A DNA stretch of 64,000 bases from positions 54,890,986 to 54,954,985 of the forward strand of contig OW804097.1 in the NCBI GenBank assembly GCA_942159475.1, given 5' to 3'. A program made the translations under genes and the position numbers. This stretch comes from Sthenelais limicola (Eukaryota; Annelida; Polychaeta; Phyllodocida; Sigalionidae). Each line of letters opens with the position of its first letter. Within the stretch, counting starts at the first letter, position 1. The notes beneath the pieces are model-generated. The model was not told the origin of the DNA. It ran no database searches and saw nothing but the letters and a program-made list of their open reading frames with translations. This document shows positions 11,063 through 23,500 of the stretch, in pieces.

Positions 11063-11559
11063 TGTCACGACTACTTTATCCTCATTTTATAATTATAAGG
11101 TATTACGTAAGATTATGCAATAGGATAACAGTAATTATTAATATGTGTGAAATATGAATATGAATATCATTAAGACCATAAGTCATGAGGCTTCACGCTA
11201 GGTGGAGCCACGAGCATATAGGTTTCTCTGAGTCACCACCATGACTCTAGCCTATGAATATTCATACCTGATTACTATTGGTCAACCATAGGGACCCCCC
11301 TTGGTTAATATGTAAGATTACACATCATTGGGTAATGAATGTTAATTAACCTGATTGGATAATTAATGCGCATGCGCACCACATGTTCTCCATGTATAAA
11401 TACCCATGTTTTCAGCATTAAAAGTTATGTCTAAACAGGACTGAATCGCTGCTCATTTATTCATAATAGTCAGGCTATACCAAAGCCTTGACTAGATATA
11501 ATATCTCCAATACTCTCTACGACTAGCACCCTAACCTCGGAGATATTCCATACATATCA
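11063..11559 (+). repeat. 3' long terminal repeat
   Basis: 497 bp, TG...CA ends, with TATAAATA kept at 11395-11402. It is 10 bp shorter than the 5' copy, within the GCGCATGCGCAC region. Confidence 0.95.
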
Positions 11560-11563
11560 GCAC
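11560..11563. repeat. Target-site duplication, right copy (gcac)
   Basis: Identical to 403-406. Removing the element plus one copy restores a continuous LINE reading frame on the minus strand, confirming the boundaries. Confidence 0.8.
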
Positions 11564-12480
11564 CATTTGCAAAAAGCTTCTGTCTATAAATGAACGCTTT
11601 GATTTGTACCCAGTTAATGATTTTGGTACATATATGATCGACTGTTCAACCCCGAAAATCAGTGTTCCATTTCTCTTAACAAATATCAACTCATTATTTG
11701 AACTCATGTTTAAATAGCCAGAGCTGTATATCCATTCAAACAATTTTTCCCATAGTAGTTTGGCTTTCGGGCATTTGACAAAAAAATGAACAACATTATC
11801 ACTACCCGGGCAGTAGGAACATATGTCATTTCTCCTAACCTGGATTTGTGAAAGGAATCCATTGCTAGCTATTACACCATGTATTAATTTGTACTGAAAA
11901 ACATGTAACCTCGACTCTGTGGATGTCTTATATGGAAGAGTAAACACTGTTTTCCAATCGATTTCCTCGAATCGTTTTTGAGAAAGTTCCAAGAGTTTTG
12001 CCATTTATTCAAGGGTTTTTTTGGCATGTTGGTTAGAATCATTTGGTCATATATAATCTTCGCTGTACAACCTACAAGGTTTATATTAGTTGTGCCAATT
12101 TTAACATCGATTGACTCATTGCCGGTAATGGCTCGACTTCTTTTATCAATCTCACCCATTCCGCAGGGATTGCTTTTTTAAATGTCTGCTTAGAATGAAA
12201 GGATGAAGAAAAATGGTAGTTTTCAGCAATCTCTCTAAGTGTCATCATATTTCCATTTTCATTAAAAATATCTCCCAGTGCTCTAATACCATAATCGATC
12301 CATTCCGACCAATAAAGCATTTTTCCTTTATATAGCGATTAGCCTATATTCTTTCTCTAAGAACCTGGTTAACATTTTCAGGTTTATTCTTATAATAGTA
12401 TTTATTCCAAACCTTGAACAAATCCTTGTAAAATTCATTTAGAAATTCTTTTTGCATAAACCTACACAAGAATTTTTATT
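11564..12480 (-). pseudogene. C-terminal part of a Tx1/L1-like LINE ORF2
   Basis: Minus-strand fragments in shifting frames: a segment at 12480-12330 rich in aromatics (EFYKDLFKVWNKYYY), then WSEWIDYGIRALGDIFNENG (12310-12240), AIPAEWVRLI, and a zinc-knuckle-like end (FQYKLIHGVIASNGFLSQI, CSYCPGSDNVVHFFVKCP, 11900-11760). These are the conserved features of the C-terminal region of L1/Tx1-clade ORF2 proteins, and they align part by part with 42,327-43,366 here. At least two frameshifts (around 12100 and 11620) and the LTR insertion make it a relic. The reverse transcriptase part is absent. Confidence 0.78.
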
Positions 12481-12961
12481 GGAACGATAGATAATCTTTG
12501 AATCAGACAATGACCTATTCTATTTAAACCGATATAATAACAGGAGAAACCGAGTGAGAAAGGGGCATTAGAGAGTGGTTAGGTAGTATAGCATCTCGAT
12601 GCTAGACAAGCTGTTACATGCATAAGTACTAAGAAAGCATGATGCATGTCTTCAGATATTAATAATCTGTTACATAAACATATTAATGTCCGTTACATAA
12701 ACATCAAAGGTTAACCTGGGTTTTATACAAAGGTAGAATAAACAATGGATATAACAAATGATATACAAGTTAGTCAAATATTTGACAAATATTTGAAGAC
12801 CTGACCTTTAAATAATAATATACATGTTTTTGTTCCATGAATCTGACAACAATGACATATTCCTCTTGAATTTAATCCAGGTCTTCCAGAACACACAATT
12901 GGAAATATTTCCACAACCAGCTTGCTTCATTGTAGGATCTTCCTTACTTTTATATTTTCAG
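12481..12961. other. Intron 1 (3' part) of cyclase copy A; no gene seen
   Basis: Non-coding. From about 12,790 it resembles the end of intron 1 of copy B (21,560-21,707), showing that the tandem duplication included intron sequence. It ends with the acceptor TTTTCAG at 12955-12961. Confidence 0.55.
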
Positions 12962-15425
12962 GTTGCTTGCTAAAGACTTTGTAATGAGTGAGCATACCGG
13001 CACACATATAGATGCACCCATCCACACCTATCCTGAGACAAAATGGTTGCATGAAATACCACTGGAGAGACTCATGGGGCCTGCTGTGGTTTTTGACATT
13101 ACAGAAAAAGCTAAAACTGACCCAGACTATGCTTTATCTATGGAGGATATAAAAGGTGTGTGAAAGTTATACACTGTAAGATACAAAGTATTATAAAAAT
13201 TCTTATCATTCAGGGACAGGGATATATGTAATATCGGGGGCAGTGTTAAGGTTTGTACTCAGAAACTGGGAAACATTAAAAATGAGATGTAAGATTCACT
13301 GTCAACTAAATGCCAAGTATATGGTAATAAAATGTATGTTAAAGGGAACATTGGTAATATTGAAAAAGGGTAAGAATAAGGGCATTCAAGTTTCTGTTAG
13401 CACCATTCTTCCAAACAGGGCCCTAAACAGGTTGTGTATTATGTTAGTTGGAAAATGTTAAGTGGAATTAGGGAAACAAATTGCGTGATATAATTAAGTA
13501 TTATGCAGCTAGGAATTTCAAGTGTTCAATGAATTCAGTATCTTTGAGAGTTTTAGCGGGGAAGATGCTAAATCCAAGTAATGCCTGAGATCTGAGAAAA
13601 ATTAAGAAAAATGATATTTGATTGTTACAGAGCATGAAGAAAAGTATGGAGAACTAGAAGAGGGTTCCATCATATTTATCTACACTAAAGGAGCAGAGGT
13701 ATTCATACTCCCAATCAAATATCTAACAGTAGGAGCCGCATTATTATCCTTTCTAATCTCCCTTCTGGGGGACTTTATTTTAGTAATTAAAAGGACTGTA
13801 TGAATAACAGCACTGGAATGACTAATATTAATATTATTATACAATTTGCATATTTGGAAGACCTGTTGTATCACAGAGAATATGACCTCTTTGCTATGAG
13901 AAGATGTAACTTGTTATACATGTCTGAGATATGGAAATGAAATCAATTTAATAACATTTTCTATATACTGTAAACGTATTTGTCTTCACGCAGATACATT
14001 TTCGCACACTAAGTACTTTCACACCTTTTCCTGCGGATTTAAATTCGTGCAGCAAGGAAGTCATGTTTATGAAATAATTATACCTTTCGCACAGCATTTA
14101 TTTTCACGCACAAAGGTGGGTGCGCAAAATAAATACTACGTGAACATTAATATGTTTACAGTACACAGATTATTACATTTACAAACATGTTCATCCTTTG
14201 TATTGGCTATGATCCATTAAAGATCCATTCTAACTACTTGACCAATTTGAGTATAACATGTCTCCCTTTTCCTCCATTCATAATTCCCCAACATATCTGA
14301 AGTGAACCCTTAAGTAATAAGAACAAAATGGATAAGTCAAAGGTGTATCTACAAAGTATGGGGTCTATTCCATATAACAGCACTAACAAGGAATATATAT
14401 GTTGGGAAGTTTATGAATTCTCTAGGGTTACATTTCTACAAAATGTGGCAAATTAAGTATTCAAAATCAAGGACATTGTCACTGGAACAAATATATATAT
14501 GCATAGTATATGAACAAGTGGTGATGTAGGTAAAAAGATTCTGTGAATTAGGAAAAGAAACTTGTCAAATTATTGGAGAATGAAGCTTTAAGGTAGAAGA
14601 CTCCCCACAATTATACTTTCAATTAATCATTGACATATTTTGCCAGGTTTATGGGAATGTAAACAAATATTACGGTACAGAGACACCTGATGATCTGACA
14701 ACATTGCACTTCCCAGGCTTTGGATCAGAGTCTACTGGGTGGCTGATCAAGGAACGTAAGATCAGAGTGAGTTTATTTTCTGCATATACACTATGCGTCA
14801 AATTATTACACACCAGCAACTAATACTAATTATTCTTTTATTCAAAATACTGCTACAAAGCATTTTATTTATTACATGGACCTAAGCAAAGCAAGCCAGG
14901 TATATTCTGAAAGACCTGGATTCAGTTTTAGAACATGTCCTATTTGTTATTTGGTTTCCAATAAATAAAATACACATTTTATCATCATTTTAGACTTTTT
15001 AAAATCTCTCGGGAAACAGATGCCAGCTATCTGATGTTATCAATGACTTGTCATTGTGCCACACCACAATGAATTCACAGTTCATATTCATCTCTTACAT
15101 ACAGGGTATAGGCACAGACCGAATGTCATTTGATGTTGGTAAATCTTTGACATACCCTGTTCACTACCAAACCTCAACCAAAAACGTCTGGGGGCTTGAG
15201 AATGTCAACAGGATTGGAGACATCCCTGCAAGGGGAGCCACTGTCTTCATCATGCCCATCCCAATCGAGTATGGTACAGGGGGTCCAGTAAGAATCGTAG
15301 CATTCACTGGCTATAAGGATTTGCCTTTCACATTCCCCATCCCATCTTCAGCTGGAATTGCCTCAAACTCATTTTTCTTTACAGCGATGAGTCTTGTGTG
15401 GCTATTGGCTGCCGTGTTTATGTAA
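12962..15425 (+). CDS. Cyclase-family (kynurenine formamidase-like) protein, copy A, exons 2-5
   Basis: Exons 12962-13155, 13631-13698, 14647-14766 and 15105-15425 (stop 15423-15425), all with AG/GT borders and phases that join without a break. The product belongs to the cyclase/KynB-like metal hydrolases: it has the metal-binding motif HTGTHIDAPIH, the ERLMGPAVVFD strand, a HFPGF loop, and the later VH...GLENV pair that supplies His and Glu. Exon sizes match copy B (194, 68 and 120 nt; last exon 3 nt longer). The C-terminus is a hydrophobic tail after a small-residue stretch (SSAGIASNS), like a GPI-attachment signal. Exon 1 with the signal peptide is not in the window; it probably lies further left, beyond the LINE and LTR insertion. 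Known relatives hydrolyse N-formylkynurenine or similar amides; the substrate here is unknown. Confidence 0.87.
13966..14163. mobile_element. MITE-like inverted-repeat element in intron 3 of copy A
   Basis: A 198-bp unit starts TACTGTAAACGTATT and ends with the inverse AATATGTTTACAGTA. The arms stay similar inward (TTCACGCAG.TACATTTTCGCAC against TTCACGTAGTATTTATTTTGCGCAC), so it can fold into a long imperfect hairpin. No coding capacity. Copy B lacks it at the equivalent place. Confidence 0.7.
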
Positions 15426-16980
15426 TTGTCCAAACAATTTTGATGAATAAATTAAGGTGGTGTCATGATATTGTGTCTGTAACAGCACTTCAGATTGAAA
15501 ACTTGAAATGTTCTGTCTGAGAAAGGCAGCTAGTAAAGTGCCTGTCATAAGTTATAAATGACAATTTCCTTAATGACCATGAATCTTTCTTTGAGGGATC
15601 AATTGTTCTTTAAAAAGTTATTAGCCCAATTTAAAAATGCGATTAATTAACACTTTAAGGGCAAACGGTAAATATATTCAATGCTGTTTGAATGAGACAC
15701 AATTCATCCATGCTATTCAGAAAATAATTACTGCTTCTATACAGATAATTCCAAACAAACTATGTCTATTTGAACTATACTATTTACTCAGTTTGTCAAA
15801 ATGATTTTGTCCAAACAACTTTGGATATGGTAATCATGGAAACAGGACGTTTCAAAACTCCATCGCCTAGCGTGTAGAGTTGGCAATTTTATTTTCATAT
15901 ACAGTTTATTTGACACATTTATATGTTCACTTTTAGAGTGCTCCAAACAAAATTTGAGTGTTAAATAATTAGTCAATTTACTGACATTGTGGTAGCTGTA
16001 CTTCCTGATATTCTGATTATGTTTTTTGTGTAAACGATTTTATTCTGTGAGGTAGACAATGGTATAGGTGCTTAAAGACTTATTGTAAACCTGAAATAAT
16101 GGTGTTTTTTTTTAAACAATTTTTATTCAGGTCAGTTTTAACAGTTACACCCTCACTTGAAATAAGTGTTTTCATTGTGCCCTGCTTCATTACAATTCTA
16201 GTTAATTACAATCCTTACAAGATCTAATGTAGATGATGTTCCAGGCTTTTAATAAAAAACAGTAACTTAATTATAGTCTAATCCGATATGATTTAGTGGT
16301 TGTTAATAATGAGATGTGATGAGTTGGTTAGTGTTGAAGGCACTGCTGTTGTTACCATGTTCCTCATGATAGCTGGTAACTGCCATGGGTGTAGCCCCCA
16401 GTCCTCTCAGCCAATAGGAATAGTTTTAGCCATGATCTAGTGCTGAGTAAATAAAAGCATCCAGTGGGGACAGGAATTCTACAGCATAAGGACGTTTCCA
16501 CATTATTGTCTATAATACTAACTCTATTATAGGACTAACTCATAAACAACATGAATATATATAACACCGTTCCATTTTGTAATTCTTTCAATAGAAAGGG
16601 AGAGGTTGAGCTAAACGCACAGGTTTCAATACATCTAAATTGAGTTAATTGAATTAATTACTTTTTAACTCTACATTTTGTCCTTTTCTTTTTGTATTTT
16701 TTTTGTATTTAAATAGCGTTAATGAAGGGGTTCCCACCTTCGCATCTATTTTTGATACTCTTAGTGTTTAAAGTTGCATATTTCATCGCATTTGATTTAG
16801 GCTATTTGTGTTTTGTTTCACACAGTAGAGCCTGTATTGTGACGTTATTATTGTGAAACAACCTCTGTCTGTGTATGTAGGATGTCCCACACATGAAAAT
16901 AAAGTTCACAAATTTGCTTTTGGGGTTTTTATTCTTAATCCCTAGTATCACGGGCATTTCGTCCAGCTCTTCATGTATTA
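15426..16980. other. 3' untranslated region of copy A, then non-coding sequence
   Basis: An AATAAA polyadenylation signal lies 20 bp after the stop (15446-15451). From there to ~16,980 no exon, RNA gene or clear repeat boundary was found. A TTTAAACAATTTTTATTCAG block at ~16,113-16,132 resembles the LINE 3'-end motif seen elsewhere in the window. Confidence 0.5.
15446..15451 (+). terminator. Polyadenylation signal of cyclase copy A
   Basis: AATAAA just after the stop codon; the short distance suggests further signals may be used as well. Confidence 0.4.
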
Positions 16981-16990
16981 CACCACACAG

Positions 16991-17233
16991 CTAACGAATA
17001 TTTCTTAAACTATTGAGCAGATCTGACCACAGTTTAAAGACCTTAAGGCATGAGAAAAATAAGTGGTTTATCCTATCAGCCTTTTCTGATTGATTTAATA
17101 AAATTAATAATGATTGAGGGAAGTCAACCTTGAATCTGAGAGCCCTTTTCCTTTGCAGTGACTTATGTATAATTTTCCACATTGAATCATTATTTAACGT
17201 CAAGTGTATGTTTGGGGAGCTTGAGCAACTCAA
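16991..17233 (-). pseudogene. Small LINE C-terminal remnant
   Basis: The minus strand encodes 80 residues with MWKIIHKSLQ, then HLFFSCLKVFKLWSDLLNSL, the E..HLFF.C....LW.dL pattern of the zinc-knuckle region at the end of Tx1/L1 ORF2 proteins. The pair of Cys expected before it is missing. It is a short decayed piece; family assignment is tentative. Confidence 0.45.
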
Positions 17234-17604
17234 GAATAAGTCCTGTCATTTATTGAGTCTTCCTGGAAGTAGCTTTATTTCTATCTACATGATGGCAACC
17301 ATGGCAACAGGGCATTGATTGCCATGGCAACGGGTAGCTTAGTCAATCCATATCTGACTATGGATCTACACCTCACAACATAACAAATGCATACATGTAC
17401 AATCCTAGGGGCCATGCCTGTAGTTGATGAAGCTGTGATTCCATTGGTCTGCTCATGAGCCGCTCTTTTTATTCTCCCAAGTGCCTAACAAGTGAAGATA
17501 GTGTGAAACCAGAGCAGTCTAAAGCTGCGATTCCACTGGATCACTCTTTTGGTATGCTCATGGCCCGCTCTTTTTGTTTTCTCAGCTATTTATAGCTGAG
17601 AAAA

Positions 17605-18097
17605 CATATGTGATCCGCCGAGGGGAAAGGAGGCTCCGCGCGGGAGTTATAGTTCCTGGTATTCCCGCTAGGAGTCACATCATATTCATGACGTCACTGT
17701 CAGAAATGTTTATATTAGTAATTCTGAGAGGGAGGTAACTTTGAAAGTCTGTAACTTCACTAATTTTTGGAGTATCAACAAAATTCTTTCATTTTTATGA
17801 TGCTCATTTCCGCTTCTGTACATCCCTGTCATTTAAAAAAAAATATTTTTAATATTTATTTTTTGTACATGTGATGTGTCACAGGAAAATGAGTCACTCC
17901 CCCAACCTATTTGAGGTCATCTACTGAAAACTGACATAACTTTTTAAAAAAACCCCATATCTTGGCAAATTCTGGGAATTTTCAACTATTTTTTTCGGTT
18001 ATTGACTCAGGAGGACATGCAGAATCAGAATATATAATAAACCCAAATTCGAAAATTTGGCCCTGGAGCCCCCTTTCTGCTTGGCTGGTCACATATG
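17605..18097. mobile_element. MITE-like element with ~33-bp inverted ends
   Basis: The left end CATATGTGATCCGCCGAG... continuing to AGGAGGCTCC mirrors the right end, whose inverse reads CATATGTGACCAGCCAAG... continuing to AGGGGGCTCC. The 493-bp interior has no ORF. Interior blocks (CCAAAAATTAGTGAAGTTA and CACATCACAGGA-like, on the other strand) recur inside the element at 47,803-48,677. Confidence 0.65.
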
Positions 18098-18489
18098 AGT
18101 CACTATGAAATGTGCCAATCACTGATACTGGATCTACATCTAATAATATTCTTTAGCTGTCTGTGAGGTGTTTAAGGATGCCTTATCTAATCCTTTCGAT
18201 CAGGTCCTATATTTCACACTTCACTGATTCAATCACTCATAGATTTCACACCTAGACGTTATTGAAGGCTGATTGACAGCCTTTCTAGGTTTAGCCAAGG
18301 GAGTTGATTGACTGTTAGTTAGATGCTTCTCCAACCATGATAGGTCTGCAGAAGGCCCTCCCACCTCCCACACCATCCCTCTGCCCACCACCCCGCTCAC
18401 CTGCCTCAGGTGCTCAAATGGACACTGCTGCCCAACACATTTTCTAAATTTTAAAAGTAAGTTACCAACTATTTAGCCTAGCCTAGCTT

Positions 18490-18880
18490 ACTACTTTTTT
18501 ATACAACCAACTTTTTCTTTTACAACCCAACTTTTTTTTTACGACCAACTTTTTTTTTACGACCAACTTTTTTTTATGACCATTTTTTTTACGACCAACT
18601 TTTCTTTTTACGACCAACTTTTTTTTTACGACCCAACTTTTTAATGACCAACTTTTTTGAACGACAATTTTTTTCCCGACCAACTATTTTTTAAAGACAA
18701 TTTTTTTCAACCAACTTTTTTTCAACCAACTTTTTACGACCAACTTTTATTTTACGACCGACTTTTTTCAACAACCAACCATTTTTTTTAAAACGACAAC
18801 TTTTTTTTAACAACAATTTTTTTTCCCCGACCAACTATTTTTTAACGACAATTTTTTTTCAACCAACTTTTTTTTACAGC
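18490..18880. repeat. Degenerate tandem repeat of T-run plus ACGACCAAC
   Basis: About 20 imperfect units of TTTTTTTACGACCAACTT (roughly 16-20 bp, with T-run length varying). The frame on the minus strand gives a Lys/Val repeat that is only a by-product of the repeat. Confidence 0.85.
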
Positions 18881-20484
18881 CCTGGTTGCACACTGTTTCC
18901 CTCTTCAAGAATCAAACTACTGTATAACTATAAGTTGACATCAGGCACAAATGATTGTGTCTGAGAAAATCGTTTCCAGTGGAAACGCCAAGTATATGAA
19001 TTAAGTTGACACTGATTACAAAGTTAAATATGTTAACAGTTGATCAAATCGGTGCATAACTTGATAATTAGTTAACTTAGTACTTGTTTATTTCCCCGAG
19101 CGCTTAGGAAGCAAAGATAGAGTGAAACCAGAGCAGTCCAATAGCATCGTTACTGTGGTTTCTATAAGCTCTTAAAAACTGCAATTTGCACTTCTTTGGA
19201 AGCGCACAGGATGTTGTGCTAAAATTTTACGTGTTTTATTTGAGCGCAACTACATGACATTCTTTCCACCTGTTTAAGTAGGTAAATCAAAGTAAATCAA
19301 AAACTCCTCACTTGACCACATGCAGGCACTCACAATATCCTAAAGTAGCTTTGAGTTTAGAGGGATTATCGTGTAAATTGTCTGCAGACATCTGTACCAT
19401 AATCTCATTATTATTTCGTTATAGTTTCGTTATTTCATCAGCCTCACCCTCTACGTGATACACAGAACCCACTTTCCAATGAATCAAGCTTTGATAGTGC
19501 AGAGCCGTGACGTTCTCACGGCTATGCGCAAAAGTGTGGTGATGATTTAAAATTTTTTATCAATTAAAAATCATATTTTCACTTTTATTTTACAAAAACA
19601 TTGATAATTCGCATAAAAACGCTGAGGCGCAAATGGCATCATCCATTTTTGGATTGTTGACGTTTTGACGTTTCCAAAAATGTATAGTTTTGCAAATCTA
19701 AAAAAAAAAAACGAAATTACATAGTCAACCTGACTACACATTAATTACAGCTATGCCGTTCTACCAACCTGAATAAAATTCGTCCCCCCCCCCACCCCCA
19801 ACCCCCAAAAAACCCCAACTTAATTCAACCACTGACCCGTTTTGATGAATGTTAACCTACTCCCTAGTGAACCATGAAAAACATTAAAAAAAAGGAAATT
19901 TCAAAAATGCATCCCCTAACATGTAGGCAGAAAGTTACATATACAATTTATGCCAATCATTTGGGCCTAGGGCCCGAGAAGCTTTTTGCATGCTCTATTC
20001 AAAAATATTTCTCTAATAAATGGCATATATCTATTCATGAATGCATATATATTAATTTGTAAATTCACTTCAAATATTATTTTTTTTATCAATATAGGGT
20101 TTGATAATCCATCCCATTTAACATTCATAGAAAGTAATTTTATTGACATGTTTGACTCTAATAAATTGTCAATTGGATGTCATCAACTCTCAAGTTTGGT
20201 CTACATACTCAAGATGCATTATAATGTTAAAATGCATAGTTAAATTGTCAACTTTGACCAATGAACTTTAAACACTAACCGCAAATGCAGTCATTATGTG
20301 TTAAATTCATTACACCACAATCAAAACACAATTTGCAGAATTTCAATTCGTAGGAAAAGCCCAGTTGGTTTTAGAGTGTATGAAGTATGATGACATACGA
20401 TGACTCACCCCTCAGGTAGTACCTGAACCTCATCAGGTTTGCTACATCCAAGTAGTCCTACAGAGATACAGCTACCAGGAGTAG
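18881..20484. other. Intergenic stretch upstream of cyclase copy B
   Basis: No exon recognised. It contains a C-rich run (~19,785-19,815), AT-rich blocks, and a phrase (GTGAAACCAGAGCAGTC) present at both ~17,500 and ~19,120, marking an unresolved dispersed repeat. Confidence 0.45.
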
Positions 20485-20547
20485 AGCACCCTCTCATATA
20501 TACATACACAAGGCTTTGCATCAGGGTGAGACTGGAACAGAGGCAAA
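20485..20547 (+). promoter_or_regulatory. Possible core promoter and 5' leader of cyclase copy B
   Basis: CATATATACATA at ~20,494 lies about 30 bp before a GCATCAGGG stretch and ~50 bp before the ATG at 20548. The spacing suits a TATA-type promoter with a very short leader, but nothing else supports it. Confidence 0.3.
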
Positions 20548-23500
20548 ATGGCAGATTTACATTTTCTCTTGGTCACTTTGGTGGTCATGGCGACAACTTT
20601 CGGTGCTGAGGCCAAGATGGTGGACATGACACATTTTTTGAATAAAGATTCACGCCATTTTCAATCTTTTAGGGACTTTGAACTGACCGTTGCTGTGAAT
20701 ACCTCTTTTGGGGAGAAATTATGGTAAGTTTGTTTTCTCTATCATGCTATCATTTGTGTGTGATTATTTGATTTTTCAACCAATTCTTATCAGAAAACAT
20801 GATAAGTTAGGCCATATAGTCTACTTTGTTGTGCAGGTTCCTTTCATCCTTTCTTTTCCCCCTTAGCCCACTGCACACAGAGCTCCAAATCTGATTAAAA
20901 CCAGTTTTGACATATTCTGCAGCATTGCTATAGTCATATCCACATTAAAGTTATGTACCTGACTTATCTCAGTCAAAAAAACCTATTGCTTTGTTCTTTC
21001 TCTCAAATCTGAAAGATTTAGATTTAAAAAATATTTTATTCAGGAACTTCGACATTTTCATACAAGAAGCACAAATATTCTCAGGGGAGCCTGAAAGGTA
21101 GCTTGTTAGGACATATTCCTGATTTTCCACTTCTGCATCTATAAGCCAAAGCCGAATTTAACTGTTTGCTATATAGATGACTCTTTGATGTTGTATTGTA
21201 CTTAAATAATCCTTAAAATTGGCAATTTAGGACAATATTCCTATATACCTAGAAATTGCATTAAGAACTATTGCAGATTGCAGATACGAAAACAAAAAGC
21301 TAGTACTATTAGGAAAAGACATGTATACAGTTAAAATTGAATTTACCTAATTCTAACTAATAAGGGTCTTCCATTAAGTTGCAAACGGGAGTGAACAAGC
21401 TATGTACCCCATTCACAACCTGCCAACGTTTGCAAAAATAATCAAAAAGTTTTGATTTTACATTGGAGACTACCATGATGTTCTCAACCGCTTGCTCTCA
21501 TTGGCCTTAGGGGCTATGATTTTCTATATATATTCATTGTAGATGCCTGTAATAATAACTAATAATATATATTTTCTTTGTTCCATAAATTGACAAAAAT
21601 GAACTTAAACCAGGTCTTCTAGGACACACAATTAGACATATTTCCACAATCAGCTTGCTACATTGTAGGATCTACAGACATGAGACAAATAGCTTCCTTA
21701 CTTTCAGGTTGCTTGCCAAAGACTTTGTAATGAGTGAGCATACCGGCACTCATATAGATGCACCCATCCACATGTATCCTGAGAGACAATGGTTGCATGA
21801 AATACCACTGGAGAGATTAATGGGGCCTGCTGTGGTCTTTGATGTTACGGAAAAGGCAAAAATTGACCCAGACTATGCTTTATCTATAGAAGATATAAAA
21901 GGTGTGAAAATTATACCATATAAATATACAAAGTAATGTACACTCTTACTGTCCATCCCACCGTCCATCCCATATGTAATATTAGGGTTTGTAGTCAGAT
22001 ACTGGGAAACATGAAGAATGAGATTTAAGATTCACTGTCAACATAATGCCATCTATATGGTTATAAAATGTATATTAAAGAAACATAGATAATTTTGAAA
22101 AAGGGTAAGATATTGCAACCATGGCATTTGTGTGTTTTATTTGTCACATTAAATTAAAATACCGTTTTTTCAAACAGGCCCTAAACAGATAGACTTGTGT
22201 ATTATCAAGACCATTCCCACTGAGCTGTACATGTAATTTGAACATATGTAGGCCTATATTCCCAGTGCTACAATAAATTCAGTAGATAGACTTGATTTAT
22301 TACAGAGCATGAAGAAAACTATGGAGAACTAGAGGAGGGTTCCATCATATTCATTTACACAAAAGGAGCAGAGGTATTTATATTCCCTATCAAATATCTA
22401 ACAGTAAGAGCCACAATGTTATCTTATCTCGATAATCTACTTTATGGGGTTTATATCTAACAATTACAAAGATTGAATGAAGAAGAGCACTGGGATGACT
22501 GATATACATCGATTATTACATTTACAAACATAATCATCTTTTGGTTATAATCTGTTAAAGTGGCGTTCTAACAGCTCAACCAGTTTGAGTAAATATGTCT
22601 CCCTTTTGCTCCATTCTTAATTGTCTAATAAAAAACATACCATATATACCCGTGTATAAGCCCTGGCTTATATTAATTTTAAATGGTGAATTGACCTGGC
22701 TTATATTCGGGGTGGGCTTATATTTGGGGCCCGGCTTATATTACAATAATTGAAAACCAGTAGATTTAGCTGAAACTCATGTTTATTATTATCTTCATTC
22801 ATTACTCGGGTTTTCGTGTTTTAAACTCCAATTTAACAAAAAAAACTACCAGAATTGTTGCTATATTTCACAATCAACTGAGTTCTATATTCAAATTTAT
22901 CATTCATGATCCACGAAAACCTCGTTCTGGACGATTTGGCGTCAAAGTGGCCATATTTATGGCCTATAGGTCATACCGCTTAAGATTTTAACCCCGCCCA
23001 CTTTATCTAGAACTACCAGCTAATAACTCGACTCTCATTCGATCGTGTGAAACTACTATTTCCCGGCTTCCAATTGACCCAAACAATGTCTCCAGGCCTA
23101 GGGAAAATGCATAGACTTGGGTTACCTCCAATACAACAAGGTCTTTCTGGTATGATATCTGAGAAATACCCGATTCCCCGACCCCTATTGCTCACAGCTT
23201 CTTCCAGAGTACCAACACATGGCGAACGACCAACAAACGGGCAAGGAACCCTCTTCGGTCACACTCGGTCTCACTCGGCGCTACACATGACTGAGAAGTG
23301 TAATGACGTCATAGTCGTGGGGATTCCATACAGGAACTCTCTCCAGAATGAGGCCCATGTAATGACGTCATAGCAGCGGGGAATCCACCACACCAAAGCT
23401 TATATATGTGCCGAACCATCGCTTAGATTCGACTTTAATGCCACTAGCCATGGGAGGAGGGCGGGACAGCAAGTAGAATGGTGGGAGGGATGGTGGGCAA

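Larger units (their letters stand above)
407..11559 (+). mobile_element. Errantivirus-like Ty3/gypsy LTR retrotransposon (gag, pol, env)
   Basis: An 11.15-kb element bounded by TG...CA long terminal repeats (407-913, 11063-11559) and a 4-bp target duplication. Order is LTR, candidate primer-binding site, gag, protease, reverse transcriptase, RNase H, integrase, env-like ORF, LTR. RT before integrase places it in Ty3/gypsy; the third ORF with a furin-type site followed by a hydrophobic glycine-rich stretch resembles the F-like env of errantiviruses. The LTRs differ by two substitutions and one 10-bp indel, so the insertion is recent. gag and env are open but pol is broken twice, so this copy should not move on its own unless helped in trans. 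It is inserted in a minus-strand LINE, probably within intron 1 of cyclase copy A. Confidence 0.93.

Noticed and set aside
13243..13461. 72-codon frame between exons 2 and 3 of cyclase copy A
   Set aside because: Intronic; the similar intron of copy B does not keep the frame.
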